From contig NZ_JPOS01000035.1 of NCBI RefSeq assembly GCF_000759025.1, positions 1-64,000 of the forward strand: 64,000 bases of DNA, read 5' to 3'. The notes beneath the pieces are model-generated. The model ran no database searches and had not been told where the DNA came from. It saw only the letters and a list, made by a program, of their open reading frames with translations. The position numbers and the translations under genes are program-made. This DNA comes from Phaeodactylibacter xiamenensis. GTDB taxonomy: Bacteria > Bacteroidota > Bacteroidia > Chitinophagales > Saprospiraceae. Below, in pieces: positions 8,126 to 17,524 of the stretch (position 1 is the first letter of the stretch; each line of letters opens with the position of its first letter).

Positions 8126-10444
8126 AATCCTGCGCTGCCGCAAAACCAATAGCAAGAGGCTCAGTACAAATACCCCACCTGCCAGTCCTATTTGCATCCA
8201 TCGCGTCTGCTGCGCCCGCACCCGGCTTTCCACATAATACGGATTGGCAGCATTGGGTGTGCCGGTGCCCGGCCGGAATGCCCAGTTTTGAGGGTCCGAG
8301 TTGTTGAGGTCCGGCAACAGGAGGCTCAGTACGAATGCCGAATCTACCGGAGGGGCTTCGTAACTAATGCTGTCTACCATAGCGCCAAGGATAGAATACA
8401 GGGCAATGGATTCCTGCCGTTTATTCAGCCCGAAGTCCAGGCCTCCAATCACATTATAGGCTTTAGGATATTTGGCCCTGAATCCCACAGAATCTTCTGC
8501 AATGACCAGATAGTCGTTGGGCTCAATCGTTACTGCCGGAAAGGTGAAGGTGTTTTGCTTAAGGTCACTTAGGGTCCACTTGGCCAGGTTGAGCCGCTCT
8601 TTGGATCCGTTATACAATTCCAGCCAATCGCCGGCATCTCCACTTTTAGGTGATATTTCGTTGATAACCAGCTTGCTTTCCAGCGGGTGGATGTAAGGCT
8701 CGAAGACGGCGTAAACCTCTGTGTCTCCCGGTGCCAGCGAAAGGGATAGTTCCCGGCGTTCGTCCCCGGCAATGACCCCTTCCCAGTGGGAGAACCGGTA
8801 GCCATGGTGGGCTACTACACCCAAGGATATAGGGAACCGCTCAAAGTAGGTGCCCAGCAGGGTATCGGAGGTGATGGTCAGGTTTTCATTAAGGACGACC
8901 TGTCCACCCTTGGTACTGCCCACAGAGACCTTGCGCTGTGCTCCGGTCTGAAAATATTCCATCAGGTGCATGCGTACATATCCCGGGCGTTCCTGTGCAA
9001 AGGTGCGCATGACGTTTACGTGGAAATTCCAGTCCGTACGGCTAAGCTTCCATCGGTCCAGATGGCGGGGCATCTCGGGCTTCAGCCGTTCGTAAAAGAA
9101 GTTGACCTGATCCAGTACTCGTTGGGGCTCAAAAGAGGTATTCAGGCGATCGGCAAAGCGGTTGACAAAACGGTGGCGGCAATCCTCATTCTCCAGCAAT
9201 TTGCGCAAAAGGAAAGTGCTCCAGGGCGGATTAGGCCAGGCCGGGCCATCGGGGTTGGTATGAAAAGCCAGGCTATTGTGCTCGAAGGCACTGGGTTCAT
9301 GCAGGCCAAAGCCCCAGTCAGTATCGTAGAGGATCCAGCGCCACCGTCCACGTTCAGTTTGAGGGCGCCAGTACCGGATGTTGCCGCCTGCGTCCTGATT
9401 GTCGAAGTAAATCTGGGCAATCTGGTAGTCCAGAAAGTTGTCGATATCCATTTGTGTGGCTACATAATCAAAATGCCCGGGCTCGCTCAAGTCATGTTCT
9501 TCCAGATAGCGGAGCAGAGAACGGTAATGCCGTGCACTGCCTCTTTTGACCGTGTACCGGTGCTCCATGATATCCACGCTGTCGTTTTCCACTTCTTCAA
9601 AGTGGCTGTCAATGAAGTATCGGTTGATTTTTTCGCGGATGTTATAGATGCCCCAGTACCGCCCATTGATGTAGACATGAGCGGGGCGGTTGTCCTGGGT
9701 CTCCAGGTCCCAGTCTTCTACCAGGCTGGTCATGAGGGCATCCCGGAAGTGGCTTTTCCCAAAATCGCTGCCCGAGTTGCGCAGGACCAGGAACTTGAAC
9801 TTCTTCTTGCCGGGCTTTCCGAAAATTTCGTGGTCAATGCGGTGCTCTCCGTATTCGTCCCGGGCAACCAGCGCTATGGATTTTTGTGGAAAAAGGCGGC
9901 TCATGCCTCCAAATAGCCGGAATCCGGAAGGGCTTCGGTATACGCATTGCCCGTTGCTTTCGAAGATCTCCAGATTGCAGGTGGTTTCTCTTTTGCTCCA
10001 AAAGTTGGCACCGGGTTTTTTCCAAAGGGTATCTACTGCATTGGCACCCAGCATAAAAAGCCCGTGGAAAGGATGAAAAAGCGTAGATGGGTCTATCCCG
10101 ATAGAGATAGTGGCAAAGCTGGTCTCTGGCTCCCCAATGAAGTAGGTGTGCCCTTCCAGTACCTCGTCGCGCCCGTCCTCATAGGTGGCGAGGAGCCGAA
10201 GCACCGTGGTTTCCTGAATGGTGATTGGGTTTTGATAGCGGGCCGATCGTTGGGTCGGCGTTGAACCGTCGAGCGTAAAATAGACTTTTCCGCCCGGGCA
10301 CTGAATGTCCAGGGAGATGGCTTCCGGATAATAACCAGCCGGGACGGATAGTATAATCTCGGGTGGTGGAGGCGCTGCCGCTTCCTGTGCGGGCAGGCAG
10401 AGCGTTAGGCAAAGCAGGGAAAAAAGGGATGTCAGTCGCTTCAA
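8120..10444 (-). CDS. CotH-kinase family surface protein with lamin-tail domain
   Basis: Exported multidomain protein of 774 aa. In order: signal peptide; chitobiase/Fn3-associated domain at about 25-105 (FTLDGSTPT motif); CotH-like kinase domain at about 110-420 with FRLFGGMSR, KFLVLRNSGSD and the RDALMTSL segment; a linker; a lamin-tail-like domain (LVINEISPKSGDAGDWLELYN) in the last quarter; and a C-terminal transmembrane helix followed by RQRRIL. CotH proteins are atypical kinases that can phosphorylate proteins; the target here is unknown. The C-terminal helix instead of a T9SS sorting domain suggests membrane anchoring. The start codon is TTG: no in-frame ATG gives a signal peptide and the TTG is followed directly by KRLTSLFSLL. 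Convergent with the sigma gene. Confidence 0.82.
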   Translation of the reverse strand: MKRLTSLFSLLCLTLCLPAQEAAAPPPPEIILSVPAGYYPEAISLDIQCPGGKVYFTLDGSTPTQRSARYQNPITIQETTVLRLLATYEDGRDEVLEGHTYFIGEPETSFATISIGIDPSTLFHPFHGLFMLGANAVDTLWKKPGANFWSKRETTCNLEIFESNGQCVYRSPSGFRLFGGMSRLFPQKSIALVARDEYGEHRIDHEIFGKPGKKKFKFLVLRNSGSDFGKSHFRDALMTSLVEDWDLETQDNRPAHVYINGRYWGIYNIREKINRYFIDSHFEEVENDSVDIMEHRYTVKRGSARHYRSLLRYLEEHDLSEPGHFDYVATQMDIDNFLDYQIAQIYFDNQDAGGNIRYWRPQTERGRWRWILYDTDWGFGLHEPSAFEHNSLAFHTNPDGPAWPNPPWSTFLLRKLLENEDCRHRFVNRFADRLNTSFEPQRVLDQVNFFYERLKPEMPRHLDRWKLSRTDWNFHVNVMRTFAQERPGYVRMHLMEYFQTGAQRKVSVGSTKGGQVVLNENLTITSDTLLGTYFERFPISLGVVAHHGYRFSHWEGVIAGDERRELSLSLAPGDTEVYAVFEPYIHPLESKLVINEISPKSGDAGDWLELYNGSKERLNLAKWTLSDLKQNTFTFPAVTIEPNDYLVIAEDSVGFRAKYPKAYNVIGGLDFGLNKRQESIALYSILGAMVDSISYEAPPVDSAFVLSLLLPDLNNSDPQNWAFRPGTGTPNAANPYYVESRVRAQQTRWMQIGLAGGVFVLSLLLLVLRQRRIL

Positions 10445-10598
10445 GGTGCTCGTGTGTTTAATCGGTTTTGGGCAGTAAGCCGCAAATTACGCATTTTTGT
10501 CAAGTGTTGCCACTCGCATTGTCCTCCTCTTCTTACGCAAATCAGGAGCGGTAAGTTACATTTTGCAAAATTGATTATTTTGGTAGCCTCTAACCAAA

Positions 10599-11192
10599 GT
10601 GAAGCGTCTTAAAAAGATGGGAAGGTACATTAGCACAATGCTTTTGAGCTGGCTGGGCTGGCGTATTGTCACCGCATATGAGGCACTGCCGCCTAAGTAC
10701 GTCCTCATTGCCGTGCCGCATACCTCGAACTGGGATTTTCCGGTCGGTCTGCTGGCTCGCTCTGCACTGGGGCTCGATATCAAGTATGTGGGCAAGGACA
10801 GCCTTTTCCGCCCTCCACTGGGCTGGCTTTTCCGCTTGTTGGGTGGCTATCCTGTGGACCGGAACCGGAGTACCGGCTATGTGGATGCGGTGGTCGACAT
10901 CTTCAATGAAAAAGACGCCTTCGCCATGTGCATAGCTCCTGAAGGTACACGAAGCCGGGTAGACAAGCTGAAATCCGGGTTCTACTATATCGCCATGGGT
11001 GCTCAGGTCCCCATTGTTATGACGCGCTTCGATTGGCAAAAAAAGTGCATCACGATCAGTGCCCCGTTTCACCCAACTGGCAATAAGGAACTGGATTTCT
11101 CTCATATTGATGCTTTTTTTGTCGGTACGCCCGGCAAAAATCCAGAGCAAGGCTACGGTTACCGTCGCGAGCACGACCTCGCTGCAGATTAG
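10599..11192 (+). CDS. PlsC-like 1-acylglycerol-3-phosphate acyltransferase
   Basis: Acyltransferase-domain protein of 197 aa, short but normal for the bacterial 1-acylglycerol-3-phosphate acyltransferase subgroup. The catalytic H-x4-D motif is PHTSNWD (about residues 40-46) and the phosphate-binding motif is APEGTRSR. It should transfer an acyl group to a lysophosphatidic acid or a related lipid acceptor at the cytoplasmic membrane face. The start is GTG at 10599, with an alternative ATG at 10617; the longer N-terminus fits the family better. It stands alone between a minus-strand neighbour and a secreted protein gene. Confidence 0.85.
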   Translation: MKRLKKMGRYISTMLLSWLGWRIVTAYEALPPKYVLIAVPHTSNWDFPVGLLARSALGLDIKYVGKDSLFRPPLGWLFRLLGGYPVDRNRSTGYVDAVVDIFNEKDAFAMCIAPEGTRSRVDKLKSGFYYIAMGAQVPIVMTRFDWQKKCITISAPFHPTGNKELDFSHIDAFFVGTPGKNPEQGYGYRREHDLAAD

Positions 11193-11277
11193 CCCCGGCT
11201 TTCTCTAAGGTGGAGATAAACCTTTTGCAACGCTTTCTGTCTTAAACTTCATCATTTACACTCATAAACCACCAACG

Positions 11278-12114
11278 ATGAAGTTTAAATTACTCTACAC
11301 GCTATTTGTGCTGGCGGGCGGTGCTTTTCTGTTCCTTGGCAACAGCTCAGGTGCCGGGGCAGTACAGGGCCAGGATCGTACCGGCTCACCGCTGAGCAGC
11401 GCTACCTGTGGCGCCTGCCATGGGGGCAATAATTTCTCGCCCATCATCGAATTGGAAATCCTGAAGGATGGGGAAGCGGTAGCCGCGTATATTCCCGGAG
11501 AAGTGTATACCATGCGGGTCTCAGCCGGATTCACAGGCAATCCTTCTGTTTTCGGCTTTCAGGCGGTTGCGCTTACCGGAGCTAATAACGCACAGGCTGG
11601 CGATTTTCAGAATGCGCCCTCTGGCGTACAAATCACTGCCCTTAATGGGCGGGAGTATCCCGAGCATAGCTCACGCAGCCAGGAGAGTGCTTTTGAGATA
11701 GAATGGGTGGCTCCGGAGGCGGGTACCGGTGAGGTGCGTTTCTACAGTTCCATTCTGGCAGCCAACAACGGCAATGGTTCCGGCGGTGATGGCGTAGCTA
11801 CACTGGATGCACCGGTTGTGCTTACTGAGGATGCGACCAGCAATATAGCAGACCGTCTGGCCCTTGAGGCTGCAGTCGAGGTATTCCCAAATCCCGCAGG
11901 TGAAACAGCAAATCTACGCATCAGCGAAGCGGACGCAGGCGACTATCAAGTAGAACTAATGACGATACACGGCCAAGTGCTTTCTGCTCAAAAGCTGCAG
12001 GTCAATGGTGCTGCGACACTGCCAATAGATATGTCCGCTTGGGCAGCAGGGCTTTACCTTGTGCGAGTCAGCAATGGGGAGCGTTCACTCGTGCGCCGGG
12101 TAATCAAGCGATAA
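11278..12114 (+). CDS. choice-of-anchor V / T9SS type A sorting protein with CxxCH motif
   Basis: Secreted protein of 278 aa. It has a signal peptide (about 1-25), then SPLSSATCGACHGG with a CxxCH motif at residues 44-48, and a beta-rich domain to about 190 resembling the choice-of-anchor V/reeler-like family (GFQAVALTG, NGREYPEHSS). The C-terminal T9SS type A sorting domain covers about 195-278 (VFPNPAGETANLRI ... GLYLVRVSNGERSLVRRVIKR end region). It should cross the outer membrane through T9SS and be anchored or released. The CxxCH could bind c-type heme, as is suggested for this family, but only one motif is present and an axial ligand was not identified. Confidence 0.85.
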   Translation: MKFKLLYTLFVLAGGAFLFLGNSSGAGAVQGQDRTGSPLSSATCGACHGGNNFSPIIELEILKDGEAVAAYIPGEVYTMRVSAGFTGNPSVFGFQAVALTGANNAQAGDFQNAPSGVQITALNGREYPEHSSRSQESAFEIEWVAPEAGTGEVRFYSSILAANNGNGSGGDGVATLDAPVVLTEDATSNIADRLALEAAVEVFPNPAGETANLRISEADAGDYQVELMTIHGQVLSAQKLQVNGAATLPIDMSAWAAGLYLVRVSNGERSLVRRVIKR

Positions 12115-12122
12115 GAGGGCTT

Positions 12123-12310
12123 AGACTGTGTTGGGAATTCGCTTTTGGAGCGAATGAAGTCAAATTTTATTCTGAACAAGTCTTTGATCCCGACATTCAT
12201 CGTCTGGGGCGCGATGAGGGAGCCTAGCCTGAGCTAAGCGACTGAAGAGCAACGAAGTGCAGGATAAATTTGGCAAATGCAGCCCAAAGGGTGAAACCCC
12301 AACACAGTCT
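12123..12310. mobile_element. fold-back / MITE-like element
   Basis: A 188-bp non-coding element bounded by perfect 13-bp inverted repeats, AGACTGTGTTGGG at 12123-12135 and its complement at 12298-12310. Further complementary segments lie inside: CAAATTTTATTCTG at 12161-12174 against CAGGATAAATTTG at about 12261-12273. Local hairpins are ATTCGCT/AGCGAAT at about 12137-12155 and TCATCG/CGATGA near 12200-12220. The arrangement is that of a miniature inverted-repeat element with no coding capacity. Its right end supplies the first base of the adjoining stop codon of the minus-strand GH3 gene. No target duplication is evident. Confidence 0.7.
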
Positions 12311-15279
12311 TAACGAACTACTATGCCTTGTGGGGGCTGCGTGGTATTGGCATCCGTCAGGTACCCGTACTGCTCAATAGCTTCGTATACCGTGCTAAGG
12401 ATACGGTGGCGGGTACGGAGCTTATTGAGCCGGTAGTTGTTCATATCCGGGAAAGTACGGTTGGAAAGGAAAACGAAGACCAGGTTTTCCTCCGGGTCCG
12501 CCCAGGCACAAGTGCCGGTAAAGCCGGTATGCCCAAATGCAGCATCGGAGGCATCGGCGGGCAGGTTGATCCACTTGCTGGGATCCAGTTGGCGCATGTC
12601 GAAGCCTATACCACGGCGGGTAGACTTGGGGTGCCGTTGGGCAAAAGCCTCAATGGTTTTTGCGTTGAGGAGGCGCTGATCACTGTAGAGCCCTCCATTG
12701 AGCAGCATTTGCATGATAGCAGCGAGGTCCTGGGCATTGGAAAACAGGCCGGCGTGCCCGCTCACCCCGCCCAGCATAGCTGAGCCCATATCGTGCACAT
12801 AGCCCCGCAGAGCTTGCTTTCGGAAGTAGTTGTCAATTTCGGTAGGCGCTATTTCTAAAGGCTCAAAGCGCTCCAACGGGCGGTAGGTAGCGGTTTCCAG
12901 CCCCATAGGCTTATAAAACAGGCGGCGCGTAAATTCATCCAAAGGCATACCTGTAAGGCGGTCCACCATCTCAGCGATCAGGTAAAAACCAAGGTCGCTA
13001 TACTTATAGCGTGGATTGTCGTCTACACTGGAATCAAAAATCTGCTGGAACAGGCTGGCCTTAAAATCATCTCTAAGGTACATGTCCGGAGCGACTTCTG
13101 TACTGAAACCTGGCTCCGGCATCCGGCGAAAGAAATCGCGGCTGTGCAGTATCCGACCTTTACGGGTATGTACCAGAGTTTGCTTGTAAAAAGGGATCCA
13201 ATCTTCCAAACCAGCCTGGTGCGCCATGATATCTCTTAAACGTAATTGCGCTTTATTAGTACCCTCCAACTCTGGTAGGTAATGCACGATGGGGGTATCG
13301 AGGTGGATTTGGTTGGCTTCCTGCAGCCACATGACTGCCAGCGTGGCCGCAGCAATTTTAGTAACTGAGGCCAGATCGTAGATGTCGTCAGCATGTACAG
13401 GCTGCGCACCAGAGTAAGTGTGGTGGCCGAATGCCTTTTTGTAAACGATTTGCTGGTCTTTAGCAACCAATACCACACAGCCCGGGGTCGCCCTGGCTTC
13501 AATGGCCTGCTCTGCGATTTCATCAATTTTAGCAAGTGTCGCCGCATCCATACCTACCGCTGCCGGCGGTGCAAAACCAAAGCGGGCCAGTTTGCCAGTA
13601 ATCACACCATCTCCGAAGGCACTTTTTGGAGAGGCCGTGATGGGCAGCCGGCCTTTGATGGCGCGGGCACCAAACAGGGCTTCGGCGGCCAGGTGCTGCA
13701 TCATTGGGCTGTCTTCGTAGGCTTCCAGGACCCATTCCTGCTCGTCAAAAAACTTCAGGCTGTACGGGTTGCCAAATACGACAAGCACCACTTTGGTCTT
13801 TTGCTGGAGTTGTTGCAGCATACGCCGGGCTGCTCCCGAAATCCCAAAGTCATTGGAAGCCCGGCTGCTCATGTCATGCAGGCCAACGATGGCGATATCG
13901 GCTTTACTCAGTTCAGCAATAATACGGGCTTGCTCCCGTTCCGATGGTGCCTGTCCGCATTGCAGAGCTGGCATTTTCTTATACTCCTGCAGCCGGTCCT
14001 GGAAAGGGGTGACTTTGCTGGCATTAATGCTCAGGCTCGCCATTTTGATACCTTCCAGTTGCCGGAAGGGGAGGAGGTCGTTGGGGTTGCGGACCAGCGT
14101 GAGGGCATTGGCCAGGAGTTTGCGCTTAAGCACCAGAGCGTCATCTGTGTTCAGGCGCTCCCGCAGGCTGTCGGTACGCAGGGGCTCAAATTGCTGCAGC
14201 CCCAACTCATATTTCGCGCGGAGCACTTTTTTAACCCGGGGCGCCAGCTCTTCCCAGCTTAGCTTCCCGGCTTCAATGTAGTTGCGGATTTCCCGGTAGG
14301 CAGCCTCCATGTCTTCGGGTAGCAGCAGGATATCGTTGCCGGCTACCAGCGCTTCGGCTTCCACTTCTCCGCTTTCGAAGTGTTTGGTTACGCCCTTCAT
14401 CTCCAGCGCATCGGTGAAGACGATGCCTTCGTATTCCAGCCCTTCCTTAAGGAGGTTGGTGATGGTGTTGTAGGATAGGGTAGTGGGGCGTTTCTCCCGC
14501 TCGTCCAAAGCCGGCACATTGAGGTGGGCTACCATCATGCTGCCGATGCCCTGTTTGGCCAGTTGCCGGAAGGGGAAGAGCTCGATGCTGTCGAGGCGGC
14601 CATAGTCGTGCCGGATCACCGGGAGGTCGTAGTGAGAATCCACATCGGTGTCGCCATGCCCCGGGAAGTGCTTGGCGCAGGCCATCACCCCGTTGTCCTG
14701 CATGCCCTGAGCGTACCGCCAGCTTTTGGCCGCTACATTCATCCGGTCCTCGCCGAAGGAGCGGTTGTTGATGACTGGGTTGGCGGCGTTGTTGTTAACA
14801 TCGGCTACCGGGGCGAAGTTAACGTGGATGCCGGCCAGCTTCATCTGCCGGGCGATCTCGGTCCCCATCTCATAAATCAGGCTGTTGTCCTGTATGGCAC
14901 CCAGGGTAAGCTGCCGCGGGAAGCTGATGGTGCTGGATTTCATGCGCATGCCCAGCCCCCATTCGCCGTCAATGGCCATCATAAGTGGAACGGGCTCCGC
15001 CAGCTTCTGGTACTGATTGATGAGCTCTACCTGCCGTTCCGGTGTGCCCTGGAAAAAGCATAAGCCACCGACCTTATACTTTTTGATTTGTGTTTCTACA
15101 GACTGGATGTGTTCCGGGCCAAGGTCAGAATGGGCACGGATCATAAAGAGCTGCCCCAGGCGCTCGGTTTCAGTCATGGTATTGTACACGGAGTCAGCCC
15201 AGGCGGTTGCCGGATCAGTTTGCGCTTGTAGCCCGTACCCCATCAGGAGCAGGCAGCATAGAGTCAGTAGTCGGATCAT
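12310..15279 (-). CDS. GH3 beta-N-acetylhexosaminidase fused to serine beta-lactamase-like domain
   Basis: Exported bifunctional protein of 989 aa. After a signal peptide (about 1-20) comes a GH3 domain with the NagZ-type signature KHFPGHGDTDVDSH at 203-216, which includes the Asp-His general-acid pair, and the nucleophile Asp290 in FTDALEM. A linker with GH3 C-terminal features (GLHDMSSRASNDFGI) follows. The last 380 residues form a class C beta-lactamase/penicillin-binding-like domain: Ser638-x-x-Lys641 in ASVTK, a YSD box (KYSDLGFYL) and an FGHTGFTGT KTG-like box. It probably acts on peptidoglycan sugars and muropeptides in the periplasm. This fusion is known in Bacteroidota. The stop codon touches the fold-back element. 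Confidence 0.92.
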   Translation of the reverse strand: MIRLLTLCCLLLMGYGLQAQTDPATAWADSVYNTMTETERLGQLFMIRAHSDLGPEHIQSVETQIKKYKVGGLCFFQGTPERQVELINQYQKLAEPVPLMMAIDGEWGLGMRMKSSTISFPRQLTLGAIQDNSLIYEMGTEIARQMKLAGIHVNFAPVADVNNNAANPVINNRSFGEDRMNVAAKSWRYAQGMQDNGVMACAKHFPGHGDTDVDSHYDLPVIRHDYGRLDSIELFPFRQLAKQGIGSMMVAHLNVPALDEREKRPTTLSYNTITNLLKEGLEYEGIVFTDALEMKGVTKHFESGEVEAEALVAGNDILLLPEDMEAAYREIRNYIEAGKLSWEELAPRVKKVLRAKYELGLQQFEPLRTDSLRERLNTDDALVLKRKLLANALTLVRNPNDLLPFRQLEGIKMASLSINASKVTPFQDRLQEYKKMPALQCGQAPSEREQARIIAELSKADIAIVGLHDMSSRASNDFGISGAARRMLQQLQQKTKVVLVVFGNPYSLKFFDEQEWVLEAYEDSPMMQHLAAEALFGARAIKGRLPITASPKSAFGDGVITGKLARFGFAPPAAVGMDAATLAKIDEIAEQAIEARATPGCVVLVAKDQQIVYKKAFGHHTYSGAQPVHADDIYDLASVTKIAAATLAVMWLQEANQIHLDTPIVHYLPELEGTNKAQLRLRDIMAHQAGLEDWIPFYKQTLVHTRKGRILHSRDFFRRMPEPGFSTEVAPDMYLRDDFKASLFQQIFDSSVDDNPRYKYSDLGFYLIAEMVDRLTGMPLDEFTRRLFYKPMGLETATYRPLERFEPLEIAPTEIDNYFRKQALRGYVHDMGSAMLGGVSGHAGLFSNAQDLAAIMQMLLNGGLYSDQRLLNAKTIEAFAQRHPKSTRRGIGFDMRQLDPSKWINLPADASDAAFGHTGFTGTCAWADPEENLVFVFLSNRTFPDMNNYRLNKLRTRHRILSTVYEAIEQYGYLTDANTTQPPQGIVVR

Positions 15280-15294
15280 TTCAGGTCGCTTGTT

Positions 15295-17301
15295 TTAATT
15301 GTTTGACTGCATTTTTTCAAGGAAACCGGGGTCGAGTTCCAGTGCTTTATTGCGGTACTGTTGCCCCCGTTGCTGATCGCCGGCGTTGTAGTAGGCGGTG
15401 CCCAGGTCAAACCAGGCACTGGGGTTTTGGGGCGCAACTTCGGTCGCTTTGGTAAAGTATTCAATGGCTTTTGGGGTGTTGCCTCGTATACCATGGGCTA
15501 CGCCCAGCAGACGGATGACTTCGTACTCGTCCGGCATCAGTTCGTAGGCCTTGTTCAGATAGGTGATGGCTTTGTCCACCTGCCCGAGCTGCTCGCCGTA
15601 GTATTTGCCGGCATCCTTATAGGTGATGCCTAGGTTGCGGTTGGCATCCCGGTAGTTGGGGTCAATCGACAGGGCATTTTGATAAGCGGCAATGGACTGA
15701 TCGTAAGCCTCCAGGTAATTGTAGGCGTTGCCCATGAGGAGGTAGGCATTTTTGTAGTTCGGGTGGATGCGTACCGCTTCTTCCAGATGCCCGATGGCTT
15801 CGCGCAGCATGGCTTCCTTTCGGGTGGCATTCTCCGGTTTGACGGATTGGGTGACAAGCTCGCCGCCTACGGCATTGCGTAGTTTGGCGCTGTTGGGCGA
15901 GTATTGAATATCGGTAGTGAAAAGGGTGTAGTTGTCGGCCCAGACCGGGTTGCGGAGCAGCGTTCTCACTCCAAACAAAAGCGCAATGCCAGCTACCACG
16001 CCCAGCACCGGTTTGAAGCGGCGGAAGGCTGGAATTTTGCCGGCAGGCGCTCCCTTTACCGCCCAGCGATAGCCCAGCAGTGCCAGCGCCAGGCTGAATC
16101 CTACAGAAGGCATAAACAGCAGGCGCTCTGCCATGTGCGTGCCTACCGGAAAGAACAGGTTGGAGACAATAGCCAGGGTAATCAGGTAGAACAGGATGGC
16201 AAAGCTCATAGGGTCGCGTTTGGGGAGCCGCCACAGGGCGTAGGCACCCAGCGCCAGGTAGAGCAGCAGGCTGAGCATAGCCTCCCAGTCTCCAAAGGTC
16301 ATCACGCCAATCGCCCGGGGGTAGTAATCGTGCGTGAGGGTGACGGGCACGAATAATAACTGCAGGTATTTCCCCAGGGAGTATATCACCGTGGCAAAGC
16401 GTTCCTGTGCTGTGAAGGCTATATAGCCATTGCCCTGTACTTTGACAAAAGGATTATTCATCATCTCCATGGGCGGATCGCTCAGCCCAAAGCCCAGCAC
16501 CGAGAACCGAATGGCCAGAAAGGCACCGGCAGCGATAGCAAAGGGCAGGGCCTGTTTGATGATTTCGCCAGTCTTTGCGGAGGTAAAAAAGTAGTACGCC
16601 AGTGGTGCTACAAATAAAAACATGATGGCATTTTCCTTCGCCATCAGCGCCAGGAAGAAGACTATACCTGCCAGCAGATTGTAAAGTGGTTTCTTATCGA
16701 GAAAGGCACGAAGGGAGAGGTATAGCGCCCCAAGGCTGCCCAGCAGGGTGAGGATTTCGTCCCGCCCCTTGACATTCGCTACCACCTCAGTATGTATAGG
16801 GTGGACGGCAAACAACAGGCTTGCCGCCAGGGCAATGAAGTACGCCTTCACCTGACCCCGCTGCGGGCGGAACAGCTGCAACAATACCAGGTACAGCAGC
16901 ACCGTAGTAGCACCGTAGTAGAGCCCGTTGAACAGGTGCCCCACGAAGGGGCTTTCCCCAAAAAACTGTACCTCAATAGCAAACAGGATGAGCGATAGTG
17001 GCCGGTAACGCCCCCCCGCCACAAGCGCAGCCTTGCCTTCCTCCTTAAAGAAGCCGAAAAAGGTGTCCTTGTTCAGAATGCCAGGTATGCCGCTGATACC
17101 TTCCTTGACAAACATATTGTCGTAGATCACGATGGCATCATCCAGGGCATAACCGTGCCCCAAGGTATTGGCATACAGCAAAAAGCTTAGGGCAAACAAG
17201 CCCCAGAGGTGGAGTTTCGAATTGGTAAACCAGGCCGGGTACCCTTTCGGGGCAGTGGCAGGCTGGCTTTTGGTTTGGCGCTCAGGCGTCCTTTTTCCCA
17301 T
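15295..17301 (-). CDS. TMTC-like GT-C membrane glycosyltransferase with TPR repeats
   Basis: Integral membrane protein of 668 aa. The N-terminal two thirds hold about 10-12 transmembrane segments with GT-C features: an acidic pair in the first exoplasmic loop (ALDDAIVIYDN, about residues 50-60), FAVHPIHTEVVANVKGRDE and LMAKENAI, motifs of the TMTC/protein O-mannosyltransferase-like group. The C-terminal 190 residues contain four to five TPR repeats (AYLLMGNAYNYLEAYDQSIAAY and successors). Such proteins use polyprenyl-phosphate sugars to glycosylate proteins; donor and acceptor here are unknown. The gene lies 15 bp upstream of the GH3 fusion on the same strand and may share its transcript. Confidence 0.8.
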   Translation of the reverse strand: MGKRTPERQTKSQPATAPKGYPAWFTNSKLHLWGLFALSFLLYANTLGHGYALDDAIVIYDNMFVKEGISGIPGILNKDTFFGFFKEEGKAALVAGGRYRPLSLILFAIEVQFFGESPFVGHLFNGLYYGATTVLLYLVLLQLFRPQRGQVKAYFIALAASLLFAVHPIHTEVVANVKGRDEILTLLGSLGALYLSLRAFLDKKPLYNLLAGIVFFLALMAKENAIMFLFVAPLAYYFFTSAKTGEIIKQALPFAIAAGAFLAIRFSVLGFGLSDPPMEMMNNPFVKVQGNGYIAFTAQERFATVIYSLGKYLQLLFVPVTLTHDYYPRAIGVMTFGDWEAMLSLLLYLALGAYALWRLPKRDPMSFAILFYLITLAIVSNLFFPVGTHMAERLLFMPSVGFSLALALLGYRWAVKGAPAGKIPAFRRFKPVLGVVAGIALLFGVRTLLRNPVWADNYTLFTTDIQYSPNSAKLRNAVGGELVTQSVKPENATRKEAMLREAIGHLEEAVRIHPNYKNAYLLMGNAYNYLEAYDQSIAAYQNALSIDPNYRDANRNLGITYKDAGKYYGEQLGQVDKAITYLNKAYELMPDEYEVIRLLGVAHGIRGNTPKAIEYFTKATEVAPQNPSAWFDLGTAYYNAGDQQRGQQYRNKALELDPGFLEKMQSNN

Positions 17302-17524
17302 GGTCAGTGGTGTCTGCAGTTTGTTGTCCGAGGTAAAATAGAGCTTTTTTGCTAGGCGGAAAAATTAAATCAAGGCATTTCATTACTTGAAAATTGTTGT
17401 TGTTACATAATTGATTTGAATCTAATTATCACAGTCAGGCGAGATTTATGAAGATACGCGTGCAAATACAGTGGTTGATTTTATGCCTGAGTTTTGATAT
17501 TTTTATGCAAAAAAAAAATAAAAA

